Positions 31,431 through 43,926 are shown, counted from the stretch's first letter. The stretch: 64,000 nt of DNA from Notospermus geniculatus (GCA_002633025.1 NMRB01000043.1:813761-877760), one strand, 5' to 3'. Translations and numbers: made by a program. Notes: generated by a model not told the origin, from the letters alone.

Positions 31431-31758
31431 TATGTTTATTTCGTAATTTATCTACATGATTGGGTAAATTACAGAAGTGCAAGGGGTGCATGAAAAAAGT
31501 GTGCAAGTGATAATGGATGACGGTACAGTCTCCAACCCAGCTTCTAAACATGCATTTATAATTTGATCATGAAACATTTCAATATCTTGACCATGATGAG
31601 TACAAAAAGGCTAGGCCAGGTTTGCTGCGATGCGTGATCTTTAATAATGCCGCAATAATGCGCGGTTTTTGCCATTTTTGACAGCTGATTGTGCAGTCGG
31701 GTGTAATCAAGGTATGGTTTTATAACGCAGTGTTTGTCCTTCTTAATTGAAAAAAATA

Positions 31759-32062
31759 GTGAGGTTTCGCAAATCTGATGAAATGCGATGTACGAATACG
31801 AAGTTGAACTTCAGTTCCATGACGTAATGTATTTCAGGAGATGGTTGGTACCACAAATATCGCCTGCTGCAAGAGCGTCTTTAGCGTATGACGTTAGACC
31901 GATGGAGTTTACGGTGTATCTTAAACTTTGAAATTTATCTTTCGTTTCCACTTCGTGGCTACGAAGTGGAAATTTAAAAATTCAAGATGCACCAACTCTC
32001 TCGGTCTTACATGATATTCTAAAAGACGCACTGGCAGCAGGGACATTTCTGGTACCAACCAT
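31759..32062. mobile_element. TACGAAAT-type element, copy 3, truncated
   Basis: The left end is TA|GTGAGGTTTCGC. The right arm stops at CCATCTCCAG, where the hAT-like element at 32071 begins. With its 150-bp left flank it is duplicated at 50340-50885. Confidence 0.8.
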
Positions 32063-32070
32063 CTCCAGAA

Positions 32071-32331
32071 TTAGATCCTGGAAGAAAATGGGAGGCCAAA
32101 TTAGATTGAGTCTAAAGAGCGAAGCTGGAGGGGGTCTGGGGGTTCTCCCCCAGAAAAAAAATTGAAAATTTACATCCTCTCTGATGCATTTTCCTCACAT
32201 CTGACATCACAATAACTTAGCTTGAAGAGAGAAAATGGCCTTTTAATTAGAGGAAAAATTTGTTTTGCCCCTTTTTGCTCTGGGGGGCATTTGCCCCCTG
32301 CCCCCCCCCCCCCCCGCTAGCTACGCCCGTG
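32071..32331. mobile_element. hAT-like MITE (GCTAGCTACGCCC end), inverted copy
   Basis: Reverse orientation relative to 29594-29852. It shares GGGGGTCTGGGG, GATGCATTTTCCTCACATCT and GCTAGCTACGCCCGTG, and includes a 17-base C run. Confidence 0.75.
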
Positions 32332-32420
32332 GAGTTGGCTGTCTATATGGGTAACTTAACCTTAGAAAACTAGGGATAGTGTCGGTGTTCTCTGCGTAAA
32401 TCGTAAGGAAACAAACAATA

Positions 32421-32809
32421 GGGAGTTTTCGCAAATCTGACGAAAAACGAAGTAGGAAATACGAAATAGGACTTCATTTCCATGACGTAATGTATTTCAG
32501 GAGATGGTTGGTACCACAAATATCGCCTGCTGCAAGAGCGTCTTTTAGCGTATGACGTTAGAACGACAGAGGTACGGTGTATATTAAACTTTGAAATTTA
32601 TCTTTCGTTTCCACTTCGTTCATACGAATTGGAAATTTAAAAATTCAAGATGCGCCATAACTCTTTCGATCTTACATGGCATGCTAAAAGACGCACTGGC
32701 AGGAGGGACATTTGTGTACCAACCATTTCCTGAAATAAATTACGTCATGGATATGACGTCCAATTTCGTATTTCGTACTTCGTTTTTCGTCAGATTTGCG
32801 AAAACTCCC
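32421..32809. mobile_element. TACGAAAT-type element, copy 4 (complete)
   Basis: TA|GGGAGTTTTCGCAAATCTGA at the left and its exact inverse TCGCGAAAA-type end CTCCC|TA at the right, with TA at 32419-32420 and 32810-32811. This copy has GGGAGTTTT ends instead of GTGAGGTTT. Confidence 0.88.
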
Positions 32810-32811
32810 TA

Positions 32812-33467
32812 ATGGTGAATTTGCCGAGAGCCAACTTCCGACAAAACTCACGTGGAGCAGCGCCATATCCAAAACTCGGTTTCCTTCCCTGATTGAACTA
32901 TCCACGCTGACTGGTCCCGAACACCGAAACGCCGGCCAACAGAATGCGAGTAATCAGATCATTTACCGTTGATAATCAAACCTCTCGTAAAAACAGCAGG
33001 GATCCCTTACAAATAGCAATAAATTCAGCTTAAACCACTTGAAACACAACCGAATGAAAATTTAGAAATTTAGTTAATTTGTCGGCTGCAGTTTTGTGCA
33101 CTTACGTTGGTCAGCGGCCCGTGGATAACTTGCTTACCGGTCTCGCCCCGCCTCTGGGGACCTGCGCGTTCCATGCAAATTAACCTACGAAGTTGGCTCA
33201 GGGTGTAGAGCAGTGCTCGTCTGGTGGCTGAAGATAGGACCCCCGGTAAGACAACATGTTCGCATTCTGTTGGCCACTGACATCCAGATTGCCGTTTTCA
33301 TGTAACCGGTCATTAGCGATAATCACTTTAGCCCTTTGTGGCCCTAAGGCGATGTTCAGATTTCGGATTGCCACATGTCTTCGACCCTTTTGGACCGGAG
33401 CAACATTCTGGAAATTTTAGGTCCCTGTCTGGGTACTTCAAATCCACAACGAAACATTAGCGAGATT
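32812..33467. other. Intergenic DNA, nothing recognised
   Basis: No repeat family or exon recognised apart from a short GAGAGCCAACT..ACTCACGTGGAGCA patch near 32826, which recurs at 10100, 27410 and 28495. Confidence 0.4.
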
Positions 33468-33469
33468 TC

Positions 33470-33808
33470 GCAAATCTGACGAAACACGAAGTACGAAATA
33501 CGAAAGTGGACTTCATTTCCATGACGTAATGTATTTCAGGAGATGGTTCGTACTACAAATATCGCCTGCTACAAGAGCGTCTTTTAGCATATGACGTTAG
33601 ACCGATAGAGTTACGGTGTACCGGTATATTAAACTTTGAAATTTATCTTTAGTTTCCACTTCGTATAGATACGAAGCGGTAAAAGACGCACTGGCAGCAG
33701 GGACATTTTGTGGTACCAACCATCTCTAAAAATACATTTAGGTCCTGTAAATGGAAGTTGAATTTCGTATTTCGTACTTCGTGTTTCGTCAGATTTACGA
33801 AACATCAC
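33470..33808. mobile_element. TACGAAAT-type element, copy 5
   Basis: TA flanks both ends (33468-33469 and 33809-33810). The centre is shortened. Confidence 0.85.
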
Positions 33809-34966
33809 TATTTTGTTGTTGCGAAAGGCGAAGATACATGTATGTGTCAGTCTGTGCCAGAAACCAGTTTTGCCGCTATGATCACAGAACGCTTGTCTTA
33901 CGTCACGTACAATGGCCGCCATACCACGCATGCCCCAGACACGGACTGCTATACGACGTACGTACGTGTATTTTTCAGGTTTCTATGCAATTTAAATTGG
34001 AAAATGATTCAGGCGAACATTCAGCAACCAGGAAGCAAAATATAAATACATGTACCATAAAATTTAGTGGAAATGGGTGGGGTATCCGCGGAAATGGGAC
34101 AAAAAAATCGGTGCATTTTGGAACGTCCAGTCATCGCCAGCACCAATGACGTCATAGCCATAAATCTACGGCGCCTGCGTAGGAGACTGACGCGTTATTT
34201 TCCGAATAGACAAATGCAAGTGACCTCACAGATGGCAACATGTCGTAAAAGTCACACCTGGGTAACAGTTCTGCGGCGTCAAGCATGATCAAATGTACCA
34301 TCCTGTTGACGTGGGTGTGAATATTCCCATTAAATAACAAATTAAGCCTTTCGTGGCCTTTTTGAACTTTTTGTTCGAATTTTTTTCATGGTGCAGATTT
34401 TGAGTGGGATGATGGACTATTTTCTGTCAGTGATAGATAGGTTTTCTCTTATTTACCTTTGCTTAATGGCTGTTGCAAAACGCACCCGTTTTTTTGGCGA
34501 TGTACTCGCTTTGATATTGTCACGCATCTAGCAGTTGGCCGGTCTCCGCTCTCCTAGATAAGAATCTGCTTTTAATCAGTTTGGACCGTGTATACATGTT
34601 TAATCGCCGCGAGTTGCCATCATTGTGTGCTTTTAATTGCAACCTCATAAATCTGTGGGCGTGAAAGATCGCAACGTCCACTTGAAATGCGACCGCAAAT
34701 TAACTGATCTTCTTTCTGTAGATTTTCAAGATGGCTGGCAAAGTAGCCATCTTCGAATTCAAGATGGCTGCCAAGGTGGCATCTGGAATGATCGACGGAG
34801 CTAGCATCTGATAGGAAATTTTGTCTCGCCAATCCCCTCAAACCAAAAATGAGTTGTGAGAGGGCATTTATTTATTTGGTTCACGTCTGCGTTGGTTGCC
34901 AGGTGTGACAGGAATCATAGTCCTAGGAATGCAAGTCCGCCAAACAATAGCCCGCTATTGTAAGGG

Positions 34967-35250
34967 AGCCCGGTGGTGTAGTGGTTCGGGTCTCCGACTA
35001 GCGGTCAGAGGATCCCGGGTTCGAATCCCACTGGGCGTGAGACTTTGGGCAAGTCTCTTTGCCTCACTGGCCTCTCTCCACCCAGGTGTATAAATGGGTA
35101 CCGGTCGGAAATGCTCGATTGTATCGCTGAATGGGCAGCTCATCTGAGTTCTACTGAAAGGTTTCAGCACAGACTGGGGTTAAAGTGTAAAGTCGGATGA
35201 GAACCTCTACCGTAGTTGATATCAGACTATAAAAAAACCCAAAACCCAAA
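34967..35250 (+). mobile_element. tRNA-derived SINE, copy 3 (best preserved)
   Basis: The head GTGGTGTAGTGGTTCGGG..GGGTTCGAATCCCACT has both Pol III boxes. The core has GGGCAAGTCTCTTTGCCTC and CACCCAGGTGTATAAATGGG. The tail ends TGATATCAGACTATAAAAAA. It resembles SINEs with a conserved core shared across invertebrates; assigning a superfamily needs a repeat library. Confidence 0.88.
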
Positions 35251-35856
35251 TATTCGAATGGTCATGGTCTCTACAGCCATATATTCTAATCCCTCGCTGA
35301 ACAATAAGACCGGACTTTGATTCCAGGGGGGCTTAGATCCCTGTCACACTGCGGAGGATACGAAGATACCAACATCGTGCACCCAGAATATGATTACAGT
35401 TTATGAAACTCGGTCCGAATTCGGATGAAAATGGTGGAACCATAGGTGAAAAACCACGCCGCGCGCATTGATCAGTCTGCACTGTCGTTGAGCAGTCAGC
35501 TCGCATCCATGGACGCATCCATCCCTAATCCCTTAGGAGCCTCCTTGTTAGTTATCTTGTCACGGCGATCCCCCATTAGCAAATAACAAGCTTTAAGAAA
35601 GTTAAACGAGTTAAGAGCACGCTTGTCAACAGATTTGCTCAATCATAAAACATACAGAATATTAAGCCAAGTGTATCTGGCGCTACCATCGGAGGGGAGG
35701 ACGGAGGTTGCTGTCGGAATACAGGTAATAGTTCGACGCTACGAATGAGAAACCTACAGAAATTCTGCTGCTGGGAGTACACTCAATAATTCAGTGGTCT
35801 CGGCCTCCGCTCGAAGCTGTCACCCTCAACCGCTGAAACACTTGGTGCCAAAGTCC

Positions 35857-36021
35857 GTTTCTGAACACTAGATGTCACTACCAGTTGTTGACGAACGCAC
35901 TCGATCAACCAGCCAATGAACGATCAGCCAATAAGAAAATGTTTCATGTTTTCCCCTAGTTGCGTGAAATACTGGTCGCTGATTGGTTGATGACAATTTG
36001 CGCCATCTAGCGTTCAGAAAC
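35857..36021. mobile_element. Foldback MITE (GTTTCTGAAC ends)
   Basis: GTTTCTGAACACTAGATG and CATCTAGCGTTCAGAAAC are inverted. The inner arms share TCAACCAGCCAAT and ATTGGTTGA. Confidence 0.78.
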
Positions 36022-37528
36022 ATTATTAGGCCCGACCCGTTGTGCGTATAACCAGAATTGAGCCACTGGGGACGAGTGTACTGGGAGGCGCTGTGAGCGA
36101 ATGTACCTCTTTCGATCCTACACGTCCAGTGCTCCCCCAGTACGACAGACATCCCAACGGTCATCAGGTGTTCTTGGGGCTCACTCCCCGTGTTATGAAG
36201 TCTCGTCCGTGTTACCGTCAAGGATGTCCTCGGTGGCGCGACATTTTGCTGTTTTTACGGGTGGTCGCGCCGCCCACAGCGCCACCTGTCGTGATAAAAG
36301 CTGTACGGGGTCCTCATCAGGGATTTCATTGCAAATTGAGCTATGTGTCGTACCTCGTCCTAGGTTCTAAACAGCTGCATTTCAAACATCTCCATCGATT
36401 TCTGAGTGAGATATAAATATCTTGGTGACGAGATTAATGCATACCTGTTAACGGAACTTTATGTAACAGCTGGGGGGTAATAATTCAATTCACCTGAGGA
36501 TGTTTGCCAGAAGATGTATCAAAGATATTTCCAGAAATGACAAGTGCTGCACTTTGGGCGAAATGGATTATCATACGTCCATCATTTTCTACATAATAAC
36601 AATATAATATCAAATAGAAGATCGGAAAATGGCGTCCATTTGCGAGAAATGTTGTCCAACTAGCCCTCTTGAGAGGGCAGTTTCAATTCACGGGTCTTTC
36701 ATCGTCCATTTGCACCGCATTTGCAGCAGACGAGACCGCCCTTGGTTGAAAGCAGACGAACGTTTTACGTCGCTTTATATCCCCATATCTTTACTTTTCA
36801 TAAAATATTAACAGACCACAGGCCCATGGCTAATTTTGACATCGTTCTGGGACGCATTAACGGATTTTAATGGCGGAGTTTGTATCGCGGTAAATGATGG
36901 ACAAATGGGACAAAATGGCGGCTTTTGATCAGCGCCGCCCGCGGGACGCGGCGGAGCCAGAGGCGATTTGTCAACAGAGTCACCGTGAACAGATTTATGT
37001 CGAGTTTACTGTTATAATTGGCAGACACGTCCCAACGGGATGAACTGATTGGAGATTCTCTTAGCGCATTAATTCAACCCGCTAAACAATCATCTGACAC
37101 GGGCTCAATTATATCTCTCGTTTGATTCGTCAACCATTGAGGTGGATGCGTTCTGATGAGCGACTAATAACTCTTGAGCTCCACGCAGCGCCTGGGGCAT
37201 GGCGGATAGATACGCATGCGCACGGATGCGGAAATTTTCATTGTTTGGCGTTCATCACCATCATTAATTTCTGATGCTGATTCTATTGTTTTTAGAAATT
37301 GTGAGTTTTTTCGATTTTAGCTACCACAAAATTTCCGTTGCCAAACAAATATTGATTGCTTATAATAAAAATCATTTTCAACACTCTTTAAGACCGCCCC
37401 ACCTCACATAGGTGGGCGGTCTTCCTTACTTTCTCTGGATCTCGCTCTCTCTCCATCCAAATTTGGTTCAGCAAGATAACTGGAAAATGAACCGAGTCAT
37501 TTTGTAGCTCAGTATTTTGGTAAAAGTT
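36022..37528. other. Intergenic DNA with candidate regulatory block
   Basis: No confirmed exon. 36040-36400 is GC-richer and open in two frames, but no family was recognised. 36830-37220 looks unique, with CATTAATTCAACC, TTTTAATGG and TATAATTGG motifs, and is a weak regulatory candidate. Confidence 0.3.
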
Positions 37529-37749
37529 CTGGGCCCGGTTGTTCAAACAGCGTTAACGTGGCGTTTAATGCATTTCTGGCGTTATCTCCCCTAACGCCAC
37601 GTTAGCTAACATAGCATTAAAAATGGGTTGCTGAAGATAGTTTTAACACCAGCGTTAGCTAACGGTCTTTTAACGCTGGCGTTAGCAGGTTGCTAGGGAA
37701 ATTACCCATAATACCATTCACTTCCTGTGAAATCCAAAACCGGCCCCTG
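37529..37749. mobile_element. GGGGCC-type foldback MITE (GTTAACG/GCTAACG arms)
   Basis: The ends CTGGGCCCGGTTGTTC and (inverse) CAGGGGCCGGTTTT match. The interior has several inverted GGCGTTA/TAACGCC units. Confidence 0.7.
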
Positions 37750-38930
37750 GTCTGTTATTTGGCCAACTTTATAGGTTGAAAATTTGTAAATTTTAGGATT
37801 ACATCAACGAGAGGCGAATACATTTACCTGAAACTTGCTTCCATAGATGTCTGTCGTGTTATCGTGTCTGTTATCGTGTCATGTCTATCGTGTGTTATCG
37901 TAAACTCAAGTCTATGAGTCTTGAACATCATTTTCTGCTGAAATGGTGATTAATAGTATACATGCGATTCTTCTATCACAGCAGGGTGACGCAAACTTTA
38001 GAAGAGACTCTTTCAGATGTTACGCATGTTGTAGGTCCCATCATGTCAGATTTTGTTTCAGAAAAAAACAACCTTTTCATCAACAGGAACACTTAGCTCA
38101 GCAACAGGCTGTTACTCACAATCAAATGCAGTACTTATTCAAAGTTAACCATATTCTTTTTATTTCCAAACAATCTAGCAAGAACAATGGGAGTCCACAG
38201 TCCTTTTCATCTAGTCCATGCTCCTTCCTACTGCTTGGTAACAGATGGGTAATATAACTTGCAGATGATGAATTGATCATTCTTAATATTTGTGCTTAAC
38301 AAGCGAAATTACATACACAAAAAATATGGTCGCAAGTGCCAGCGTGCAAAAAACGGCTGCAGATCACCGTTACTCACGCTAAACGACGCCATGTTTTTTA
38401 TCGGGGCAGCGCGGATCCATCCCGATTGCACTTTAGCTCCAAATTGAAATGGAGAGTGAGTTTGCCTGGCTATTCATAGCTTAATTCCGGTGCCTACAGA
38501 TTGGAAAAATGTCCCGTTTAGTGCAAGATGTCACAGAACACGACATGTAGCAATTGAATCAACGTTGTCATCAGCCTATTCGAATGCAATATGTGCGTCG
38601 CGTGGACAATACATATTATGATTTATATATTAAAGTTATTGTTACTTTGGACGGATGATAGATAGTAGATGTAAGACATTTACAAAGACATTAAAATGGG
38701 CAGATCTACGTTGTGGAACAACTGTGACCAGTATTCTCTCTATCACGCACATTATAATGATAAATGTGTTTCGCACAACTCGGCACGCGGCGAAACCCTC
38801 TCTCTGAGGCAAAATTGTCGTTAGGTTTATGTTTGTTTTACATTGTACATGTATGTATATTTTTGTATTTAATTTTTTCGTCAGTGCCGAAGCCATAGCA
38901 TTATTAACCCTGGTAAGTACATCCTCCCAC
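37750..38930. other. Intergenic DNA, nothing recognised
   Basis: A small ATCGTGT..TATCGTGTC tandem patch lies near 37857-37900. No gene or known repeat otherwise. Confidence 0.4.
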
Positions 38931-39017
38931 AGCAGGGCTTTGGTCTCGTTCCTCTTCATACACTCCATGTGAGTGGATGAAGAGGCGCGAGGTAAAGACC
39001 CCTGCTGTGGGATGATG
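38931..39017. mobile_element. hAT-type foldback MITE, family CATCCTCCCACAGCAGG, copy 3
   Basis: Same arms as copies 1 and 2. The right end is altered (GGGATGATG) next to the element at 39019. A GGAGGATG piece, the expected end, lies beyond that element at 39454. Confidence 0.75.
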
Positions 39018-39018
39018 T

Positions 39019-39453
39019 CATTCGGAACTTCCGAAGGCAACTGCTCGGCAATTTCCGTGACGGCTCGCATTTCCCCTCGGACACAATTCCAAGGCAGCCA
39101 TCTTGAACGCGCAACGATTGCTGCCCGTTTGTGAGAGTTCAGATGCGGTTCGCCTCATCACACCTGCGCATGTACAAAATAGGGCACACAAAAACGTTGC
39201 GTTATTGATCAATAATTGGCAGATTGGGTGAGATTCCGGTAAGTTTATATATAATCAGTGATAAAAATGTTGCTCAAATAATCCAGCAAATACGGTTGAA
39301 CATCTTAACAGGCCAAAATTCGGCCAAAATAGTCCCACGGTCGGTCACGTGGGTTTGTTGATAAACAAAATGGCTGCCTTGGACTTGTGTGTCCGAGGTG
39401 AAATGCGCCGTCCGGTGGACAGATGAACAGTTCGCCTCAGGTCGTTCCGAATG
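39019..39453. mobile_element. Foldback element (CATTCGGAAC ends)
   Basis: CATTCGGAAC and GTTCCGAATG are inverted. The ~100-bp arms include CCAAGGCAGCCAT and ATGGCTGCCTTGG. The right arm (39310-39453) also matches 28360-28495. It is probably inserted into the end of the neighbouring hAT MITE. Confidence 0.75.
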
Positions 39454-39672
39454 GGAGGATGTGATTAGTACGGAAGAGGCGATCACAGGACACTCATGTT
39501 TCTCACTTGACAGAGATGGGTCTTGACAGAGATGGGTATCGAACCCGCAGTCTGGCCGAGTGTGCCATACCGGCAGTGAAGATTTTCTTGATACCACTTC
39601 ATACAATGAATATTGCACGTGCTGGCTCTCGATCGGAAGTTCAGGGGCCTGTTTCAAAAAGTGACTTTAAAG

Positions 39673-40974
39673 CTGAACTGCATGCATAAAACCAAGGCCA
39701 CGCACGTTTTAAAAAAACGCCGCGCGCCACAGCGCGGGCAGTAGCTGAAATAACCTGGGACATCCGCCATGTTTTAGTGGGACTCCAAACATGATAAAGT
39801 ATCCAAGCATGTAGGTGGCAGCACCTTATTTGCGTCCTGACCACCAACAAGTGGAAGTCATGGCTGAAAACGCTGTAAGTACATTGCATGTAGGCCTACA
39901 TACCAGAAAAGGGAAATACTGAAAATGTATTCAAATGAAAAAAGGAAGAGCCCGGATTCGAACCTCCAAGTATTGGCTTGGAAGACGGGGCGTTTTCCAC
40001 TAGACCAGCGGTCCGCTGCGTTTTTGTTCGGGTCCTTTTTCCAGGCGAAGTTATTGCGTATTCGGGTACACAGTCGCCTCCAGGCTTCGCAAAGGGGTAA
40101 ATGCCTATGTAGGCCTATGGTCCGTTCATCGAGTATTGATCATGTGGCCGAGGTTTAGGAAAGGGAAGGTCCATGACACGTCAACATTCAGTGACGAGGA
40201 ATACTTGTCAAGAAGACATGTTTTGGTTTATGTCTGGCTACTTTTGACCATCAGGATGTGTATCAGGTGAGCATTCATACATATAGCATGTACAGTACTG
40301 TTTTCCGTCTTTTTTCGTTTCGGCCCCGGGTTCTCATATTTGCCAGGCCTAAATTGGGGCGTTTTTGTTCGTCCCTTAGCTCAGTGTGTGCAGTTAGGCC
40401 TATGGATAGGCAGGGGCGATGGGTGAAACATCTGGCAAGTGAATGCTCTACGCCAATTTTATGATAGTCGTGCCAGGCCTAGACACATAACCAGCTTCTC
40501 TGACATTTGTTTTATTACAGCTTTTCCGCCATTTCATGAGATATGAGCATGTCTTCCGTTTCGAATTTGGCGATGACTGAAGCTATGTCTGTATAGATTT
40601 AGCCTGTACATACCGATGGCATACATCGGCTTCTGGCAGGCCCATGGAGGTACCTCCATGGTAGGCCCACATGCACATGTACATGTACTTACAGCATTTT
40701 CAACATTCACCATGAGAGTCACAGTCTCGGAGACTTATCACAGAGGTGAGCACAATGGCCTTGGCCATTTCATCAGCCATGACTTCCACTTGTTGGTGGT
40801 CAGGACGCAAATAAGGTGCTGCCACCTACATGCTTGGGTACTCTATATCATGTTTGGAATCCCACTAAAACATGGCGGATGTCCCAGGTTATTTCAAATA
40901 CTGCCCGCGCTGTGGCGTGCGGCGTTTTTAAAAAAAACTTGTGTGGCCTTGATTTTATGCATGCATGAGTTCAG
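39673..40974. mobile_element. 1.3-kb element with ~200-bp terminal inverted repeats
   Basis: The left arm (39673-39872, CTGAACTGCATGCATAAAAC.. to TTCCACTTG../..GGCTGA) is mirrored at 40765-40974, with over 85% identity by eye. The interior has no recognised ORF but holds the tRNA-like patch at 39945-40030. Confidence 0.8.
39945..40030 (-). repeat. tRNA-like SINE head or tRNA pseudogene
   Basis: The minus strand reads GCTGGTCTAGTGGAAAACGC (A box), a CTTCCAA anticodon-loop-like motif and GGTTCGAATCC (B box). The T stem does not pair properly, so a functional tRNA is unlikely. Confidence 0.45.
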
Positions 40975-41800
40975 AATTATGTAGTACAAATGTATAGGGA
41001 ATGGGACGACGTCTTGGGACCGGGACTGAAGTTGTCAAATCTAAAAGAGGAACGGGACGATTCCGGGACTGCGAGTGAGGTGTGGAGTGTAAAATGTGGA
41101 TTGAAACGATCTGGGCAGAGAGTGCGCTCCATTTGTTGTCTGTGACCGAAGATGGACTTCACGCTGTCGAGTGACCTGCGCTTGTGTTCGGCTGTCGTTC
41201 GATTGAAACCGATCATCCGATCAAGGACAGACACACAAAGAAAAACCGAACATTGTTGATTTATAACCATTCAAATTCATACGAAATTTTACTCCCATTG
41301 TTCGCGGTGCAACATTTTGATCATTGTTGTAGACAAACACTCCATGCTTTTTTGTAACCGGATGTGTCAGGTGTATGTAATGGGTCACTGGTCTAAATCA
41401 TGCTGCGCGTGCGACAGCTACTTGTAATTCGTCGCCCTCAAACACTTTATAAAAACTCGTGGTCAAAACACAAGTAAGTGCAGTCATAAAGTTCACTCTG
41501 AGGTTAGCAACAAAACTGTCTGACCAGAAAAACCACATTTTATTGCCAACGAGAGAATAAAACGTGGATCTTTTCAAATATTTTCCATTGACGACGTCAC
41601 TTGACAAGTTGACGAACATCTGTGGTTACGATATTCAAACACAAAAAAAACGTACATGTATGTGGCATAATCAATCCACAATTGGTGTCGGCGAAGTCGA
41701 AAAATATCGAAAACCTTCCACATGTATTCGCACCGAATCGGTGACCACAAAAGTTGGGCTAGTTCCTCGAGTTGCACATCCGGTTCTTCATCACCTTCAG

Positions 41801-42171
41801 CCTCGTTTTCGAAAATTCCCAACCAATAGTTTGAAGGCCTCGTTTTCGAAAATTCCCAACCAGTCGGTTTGAGGGCCTCGTTTTCGAAAATTCTCAACCA
41901 GTCGGTTTGAAGGCCTCGTTTTCGAAGATTCTCAACCAGTCGGTTTGAGAGTCTCGTTTTCGAAAATTCTCAACCAGTCGGTTTGAAGGCCTCGTTTTCG
42001 AAAATTCTCAACCAGTCGGTTTGAAGGCCTCGTTTTCGAAAATTCTCAACCAGTCGGTTTGAGGACCTCGTTTTCGAAAATTCCCAACCAATCGGTTTGA
42101 AGGCCTCGTTATCGAAAATTCTCAACCAGTCGGTTGGATGGCTTCGTTTTCGAAAATTCCCAACCAATCGG
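41801..42171. repeat. 38-bp minisatellite, ~9.8 units
   Basis: Unit CCTCGTTTTCGAAAATTCTC plus AACCAGTCGGTTTGAAGG. Units are nearly identical in the centre. The minus-strand frames through it are repeat artefacts. Confidence 0.95.
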
Positions 42172-42291
42172 ACAGGCATGATCTGTCATGAGAGACAACC
42201 GTTGGTACGGACATGCTTCCCCTCGAAAAGCCGTGCGGGAGGAAAAAGTCTAATATTCTTAGAGCTATGTCGAATTATCCATTCTCGAGCC

Positions 42292-42413
42292 CTGGGCCCA
42301 TATTCATAAAACCTTGTAGGCTTAGTTGCCTGATAAAGTACCTAGTTTGTACAGGCCAATGTGCACAACTAGCAGCCAACTAAGCTAGCAAGGTTTTATG
42401 AATGTGGCCCCTG
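42292..42413. mobile_element. GGGGCC-type foldback MITE (ATTCATAAAACCTTG)
   Basis: CTGGGCCCATATTCATAAAA and (inverse) CAGGGGCCACATTCATAAAA are the ends. The inner arms share TAGGCTTAGTTG and its partner. Confidence 0.78.
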
Positions 42414-42639
42414 GAAAATAGCGGACGAAATTCTCGATTGTTTCCTGCCATTTATGGCTCCCTTGAACTTAGTTTTTATCAAAGAATCCTCATTTTCGCA
42501 TTCAGCGCAGAAAAATCTCACGTGAGCAATCAAACACACTTTGTTACCACCTCTTAATTCGCACCTTTTTGGAAAACAAAAAACCTTTCTCTTTCCTCGC
42601 GTCACCTCTTGTGGTATCCTTTCATTTAATTTCGTCCAT

Positions 42640-43420
42640 CTTGTAAATGGTTTTATCTTACCAGAGACTGTTAGTTAATGCGTTTAAGCGTCGTTAGCCT
42701 GTTAGCGGGTATTACCGAGGCACTTAGTGTTAGTTCATTGAATGCTCCGCGGAGTCGTTACAAATCGAGCAAGGTTCGCACAACCACCCTCGCGCGCCGC
42801 CAGAAAATCTAATCGTCGCTGTGGGAATCTGCTGATGGGAAAATAATAAATTGAGAGGTTTTGTGTCTTTCATGAGACAATTATATTATGTTTACACCAT
42901 CGACGAGTGAATGTCGGTTTTATTGGATAAAGAAAAGAGTGATTTTCACATTCTCTGACTCCGCGGTACGTGCTTTGCCGGCGCGGTCGCTGAGCCGTGC
43001 GCGGCGGCGCGTGACAAATTCACCGACGACGCCGGTTCTGTAACATTAGCGAGAAATTAGATCGAAACTTGCCTTAATCTGCTCGGAAATGGGCCTTTTG
43101 ATAAAATGCTGGGGGTAGAAATACTACCATTAAGGAGGTCCATTTGTCAATTGAGCAAAACTAGCTATTCTAGCCCGCTAGCAACCCATTAGCCCTGCCT
43201 TATAAGATTTATTCAGTAGTATTCTGGTTAGCTTTGTGGCTAATATGATGAAGGCATTGCTATAAATCAGTCGCACGGCTGATTGAATGGCCAAATAGCT
43301 TCTTATTATCGGCTCCTATGGAGCAATCTGCCTTCGACGAATGTAATAATTCACCGAGTTGATGTTACAGAGTGGGCCAAAAACACGACGGGTTTATGAT
43401 AATGATGCGAGTCTTTTATA
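42640..43420. promoter_or_regulatory. Candidate non-coding regulatory block
   Basis: Repeat-free stretch between two MITEs, with TTAGTTAATGCG, GAAATTAGATC, CCATTAAGG, GCTAATATGATG and TGTAATAATTCACC motifs and no exon. It lies about 3.3 kb beyond the BARHL 3' end. Regulatory role is inference. Confidence 0.3.
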
Positions 43421-43779
43421 TACTCTAGATTCAGGGATGTAAGACCGCTTCATTAAATCGGGGCAGAACCGCCCCCAGTACAGTAGGCCTATGATTTGAA
43501 CTGACCACTGTCAAAATAGATATCTATTTTTGGCACTGTCCAATCGCAGCTGATTGGCTCTTCTTGCTGATGGATGGAAGTTGATTGATAGGGCCTAGTG
43601 ATTGAAGAAATCGACACCTAGGCCTTGGACCTGAACTCATGACCATCACCACTAGGTGTCGCTCCCCATTTGTCCATGTTCACAATTATCCAGGCCAGGT
43701 GGGTTAGCAATTTAGACATTAGCTAAACGGCCTCTCAGAATTTTTTTTGCAGAAATAGAGCTTTTCCAGTAAACTCATA

Positions 43780-43889
43780 CATGGCCGTATGCATAAAACA
43801 TCTTAAGTGTAAAATTTCCCCTAAACTATCGTTCCAAACAAAAGATAAGGGAAATTTTACACTTAAGATGTTTTATGCATACGGCCCCT
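43780..43889. mobile_element. GGGGCC-type foldback MITE (CGTATGCATAAAACATCTTA)
   Basis: ~45-bp arms, GGCCGTATGCATAAAACATC followed by TTAAGTGTAAAATTTCCC, mirrored almost perfectly. Confidence 0.85.
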
Positions 43890-43926
43890 GGGTTTATCTG
43901 AGCCACTGGCCCTATTTTCCTGCGAC

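Noticed and set aside
36042-36416. 124-codon + frame in a GC-richer stretch
   Set aside because: Two overlapping + frames and one - frame are open here; no family, no clear splice sites, no poly(A) signal.
39945-40030. Possible tRNA-Gly gene on the minus strand
   Set aside because: A and B boxes and a TCC-like anticodon loop are present, but the T stem does not pair and the acceptor stem is not evident. It fits a SINE head better.
41574-42179. Repeated FENEAFKPTGWEFSKTR-type frames on the minus strand
   Set aside because: Direct translation of the 38-bp minisatellite. 38 is not a multiple of 3, so each unit shifts frame, which is not how coding repeats behave.
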